Below, one piece after another: positions 5,177 to 7,516 of a stretch of DNA of 7,516 bases (position 1 is its first letter; each line of letters opens with the position of its first letter). Below the pieces are notes generated by a model, which saw only the letters and a program-made list of their open reading frames with translations, was not told where the DNA came from and searched no databases. A program made the translations under genes and the position numbers. The DNA is from an uncultured Nitrosomonadales bacterium (lineage in GTDB: Bacteria; Pseudomonadota; Gammaproteobacteria; Burkholderiales; Gallionellaceae), in the NCBI GenBank assembly GCA_903934275.1, contig CAIZNF010000133.1, positions 1 through 7,516 on the forward strand. Direction: 5' to 3'.

Positions 5177-7516
5177 ATGACTGACTATAAAAACACACTA
5201 AACCTCCCCGATACCACCTTCCCGATGCGCGGCGACCTTGCAAAGCGCGAGCCGCAGATGGTGGAGCGCTGGCAGGCGCAGCAACGCTACCAGAGAATCC
5301 GTGCGGCCAAACAGGGCAAGCCCAAATTCATCCTGCACGATGGCCCTCCGTATGCCAACGGCGATATCCACATCGGGCATGCGGTAAATAAAATACTTAA
5401 GGACATTATCGTCAAGAGCAAGACGCTGGACGGTTATGACGCACCCTATGTGCCCGGCTGGGATTGCCACGGTTTGCCGATCGAGTTGCAGGTGGAAAAA
5501 AAACATGGCAAGGCGATTCCACCGTCGCAATTCCGCGAGCTGTGCCGCTCCTATGCAAAAGAACAGATCGAGCGACAGAAGAAGGACTTTATCCGTCTCG
5601 GTGTGATGGGTGATTGGGATAATCCCTATCTGACGATGGACTTCAGGACCGAGGCGGATATTATTCGCGCCCTCGGCAAAATATTCGAGCGCGGCTATTT
5701 GTATCAGGGCTATAAACCGGTCAACTGGTGCCTCGATTGCCAGTCGGCTTTGGCCGAGGCGGAGGTGGAATACGAAGACAAGACTTCACCCGCGATAGAC
5801 GTGGGCTTCGAGGTAAAAGATATTCCTGCGCTTGATAAAGCTTTCGGTGTATCGCTGCCGGGCGATGCCAAAGTGTACGCGGTGATTTGGACCACTACGC
5901 CGTGGACGTTGCCTGCCAATCAGGCAGTGTGTGTACATCCCGAATTTGAGTATCGTCTGATCAAAACTGAAAAAGGTTATTTGCTGCTGGTCGCCGAGTT
6001 GATGGAAAGTTGTTTGCAACGCTATCAGTTGAGCGGTGAAGTGGTTGGGTTTTGCCAAGGTGCCGCACTTGAAATGTTGCCGCTACAACATCCATTTCAT
6101 AAACGCATCGTGCCTATTATTTGCGGTGAGCATGTCACGCTGGAAGCGGGTACTGGCCTGGTGCATACCGCTCCGGCACACGGCTTGGACGATTACTTTG
6201 TCGGCCAGAAATACCATCTGCCGACCGACAACCCGGTAGGAGACGACGGCAAATTTATTGCCAGTACGCCCCCTGCGGGAGAGACGGTTTTGGCGGGGCT
6301 GTTTGTGTGGAAAGCCAACGACGTGGTGATTGATGCAATGCAGGCCAGTGGGCATTTATTGCACCTGGAAAAAGTGCAGCACAGCTATCCGCATTGCTGG
6401 CGTCACAAGACCCCGATCATTTTCCGCTCCACGCCGCAGTGGTTTATCGGGATGGATAACAGAGGACAGAGGACAGAGGACAGAGGGCAGAACCAGTCCT
6501 TGGATATGGACAATCTGGTGCAGGAAAAGCGTGAGCATGGCGCGGCACAGGTGCCGCATGATGGCTTGAGCTTGCGCGAGTTGGCGAATCAGGCCGTCGA
6601 GCAAACCGAATTTTTTCCCGCTTGGGGGCGCGCCCGTCTTGAGGCGATGATTAAGAACCGTCCGGATTGGTGCGTGTCGCGCCAGCGTAACTGGGGCGTG
6701 CCGATGCCATTTTTTGTTCACAAGGAAACCGGACAGTTGCATCCGCGCACGAAGGAGTTGCTGGAACAGGTCGCACAGCGCGTCGAACAGGAAGGCATCG
6801 AGGCATGGTTCAGCCTGAACTCGGTGGACTTGCTGGGCGCAGAGGCGGAACACTACAAGAAGCTCAGTCACACGCTGGACGTGTGGTTTGATTCGGGTGT
6901 TACCCATGCGTCTGTGTTGCAGCGTCGCGCCGACTTGCATTCGCCCGCTGACCTGTATCTGGAAGGATCCGATCAGCACCGTGGTTGGTTCCAGTCATCG
7001 TTGCTGACCGGTTGCGCCATCAATGGACGCGCGCCTTTCAAGGCTTTGTTGACGCACGGTTTCGTGGTGGATGGAAGCGGTCATAAGATGTCGAAATCCA
7101 AGGGGAATGTTATCGCCCCGCAGAAAATTTTCGACACGCTCGGTGCCGATATCCTGCGCCTGTGGGCGGCCTCTACCGACTATTCCGGCGAGCTGACCAT
7201 CTCCGACGAAATTCTCAAACGCGTGGTGGAAAGCTACCGGCGCATCCGCAACACGTTGCGCTTCCTGCTGGCTAATATTTCGGATTTCGACCCGCAGCAA
7301 CATGCTTTGCCAGTAGAGCAGTGGCTGGAAATAGACCGCTATGCGTTGGCGCAGATGCAGAAGTTGCAGAGCGCCATTTGTGAGGATTACGCTGGTTACG
7401 AATTCCATTGGATCGCGCAAAAATTGCAAACTTTCTGTTCCGAGTATCTGGGCGGCTTCTACCTCGATATTTTGAAAGATCGCCTGTACACCGCCGGTGT
7501 AAATTCTGTAGCACGC
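5177..7516 (+). CDS. ileS: Isoleucyl-tRNA synthetase (3' partial)
   Basis: This frame stays open for 780 codons to the right edge. The enzyme charges tRNA-Ile with isoleucine in the cytoplasm and edits misactivated valine. The start [20 protein letters not shown] aligns with the N-terminus of E. coli IleS, and an in-frame stop at 5171 excludes an earlier start. Motifs in order are the HIGH box (HIGH, 65-68), [10 protein letters not shown], the editing-domain [10 protein letters not shown] (239-248) and [21 protein letters not shown] (495-504), DVWFDSG, and KMSKS (637-641). The C-terminal zinc-binding end and part of the anticodon-binding domain lie outside the window. From HIGH to WFIGMD the spacing matches E. 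coli, but KMSKS is about 35 residues later than the E. coli position (602-606). The extra residues sit at about 428-463 and begin with a heptanucleotide tandem repeat. No clear Shine-Dalgarno precedes the ATG; the leader is AT-rich. Confidence 0.97.
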   Translation, partial: MTDYKNTLNLPDTTFPMRGDLAKREPQMVERWQAQQRYQRIRAAKQGKPKFILHDGPPYANGDIHIGHAVNKILKDIIVKSKTLDGYDAPYVPGWDCHGLPIELQVEKKHGKAIPPSQFRELCRSYAKEQIERQKKDFIRLGVMGDWDNPYLTMDFRTEADIIRALGKIFERGYLYQGYKPVNWCLDCQSALAEAEVEYEDKTSPAIDVGFEVKDIPALDKAFGVSLPGDAKVYAVIWTTTPWTLPANQAVCVHPEFEYRLIKTEKGYLLLVAELMESCLQRYQLSGEVVGFCQGAALEMLPLQHPFHKRIVPIICGEHVTLEAGTGLVHTAPAHGLDDYFVGQKYHLPTDNPVGDDGKFIASTPPAGETVLAGLFVWKANDVVIDAMQASGHLLHLEKVQHSYPHCWRHKTPIIFRSTPQWFIGMDNRGQRTEDRGQNQSLDMDNLVQEKREHGAAQVPHDGLSLRELANQAVEQTEFFPAWGRARLEAMIKNRPDWCVSRQRNWGVPMPFFVHKETGQLHPRTKELLEQVAQRVEQEGIEAWFSLNSVDLLGAEAEHYKKLSHTLDVWFDSGVTHASVLQRRADLHSPADLYLEGSDQHRGWFQSSLLTGCAINGRAPFKALLTHGFVVDGSGHKMSKSKGNVIAPQKIFDTLGADILRLWAASTDYSGELTISDEILKRVVESYRRIRNTLRFLLANISDFDPQQHALPVEQWLEIDRYALAQMQKLQSAICEDYAGYEFHWIAQKLQTFCSEYLGGFYLDILKDRLYTAGVNSVAR
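6459..6493 (+). repeat. Heptanucleotide tandem repeat (ACAGAGG x4 plus one degenerate copy) inside ileS
   Basis: Four perfect consecutive copies of ACAGAGG occupy 6459-6486, followed by a degenerate fifth unit, GCAGAAC. They encode the hydrophilic stretch [12 protein letters not shown] (428-439). A seven-base unit is not a multiple of three, so gain or loss of one or two copies would shift the ileS frame; only changes by three copies keep it. Confidence 0.9.
6542..6557. repeat. Short near-perfect palindrome in the ileS inserted segment
   Basis: GCGGCAC (6542-6548) and GTGCCGC (6551-6557) are perfect inverted copies separated by two bases. They lie in the second part of the extra segment of ileS. 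It could form a small hairpin in DNA or mRNA, but may be chance in coding sequence. Confidence 0.35.

Noticed and set aside
6356..6979. 207-codon ORF on the minus strand
   Set aside because: It is antisense to ileS, whose motifs are intact in the plus frame; the protein shows no recognisable family pattern.
1..7516. CRISPR array, transposase or integrase
   Set aside because: No regularly spaced repeats and no recombinase motifs were found on either strand; the only tandem repeat is the short heptamer in ileS.

Overview
The window looks like the edge of a defence island next to a housekeeping gene in a Gram-negative bacterium. The isoleucyl-tRNA synthetase follows the E. coli-type bacterial pattern throughout (opening [15 protein letters not shown] and KMSKS motifs). 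Its overall flavour suggests a betaproteobacterium, perhaps of the Gallionella/Nitrosomonas kind. That placement is recollection and inference; the sequence does not prove it.

Layout, all on the + strand. (1) 1-3063: the 3' part of a large N6-adenine DNA methyltransferase/specificity protein of the type ISP / type IIG-like family, cut by the left window edge. (2) 3060-3242: a short ORF overlapping the methyltransferase stop as ATGA. Its second half resembles the extreme C-terminus of a type I restriction specificity subunit (HsdS), so it is probably a relic. (3) 3220-5028: an OLD-type ATPase with a C-terminal TOPRIM nuclease domain, starting at GTG with a good Shine-Dalgarno. (4) 5029-5176: an AT-rich intergenic stretch with a tRNA T-arm-like hairpin inside a larger inverted repeat that ends in a T-run, then a TATAAT box. 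(5) 5177-7516: ileS, running off the right edge, with both catalytic signature motifs present.

How the parts fit: the first three genes are packed with overlaps and read as one operon, modification/specificity followed by a DNA-cleaving ATPase. This is a plausible anti-phage module. The ileS gene is a separate transcription unit.

The most unusual local feature is in ileS. A perfect four-copy heptanucleotide tandem repeat (ACAGAGG) sits inside an in-frame segment of about 35 extra codons, between the WFIGMD block and the RPDWC block of the catalytic domain. The other points worth a second look are the HsdS-tail relic, the tRNA-like 3' remnant at the island/ileS junction, and the pairing of an ISP-type methyltransferase with an OLD nuclease.
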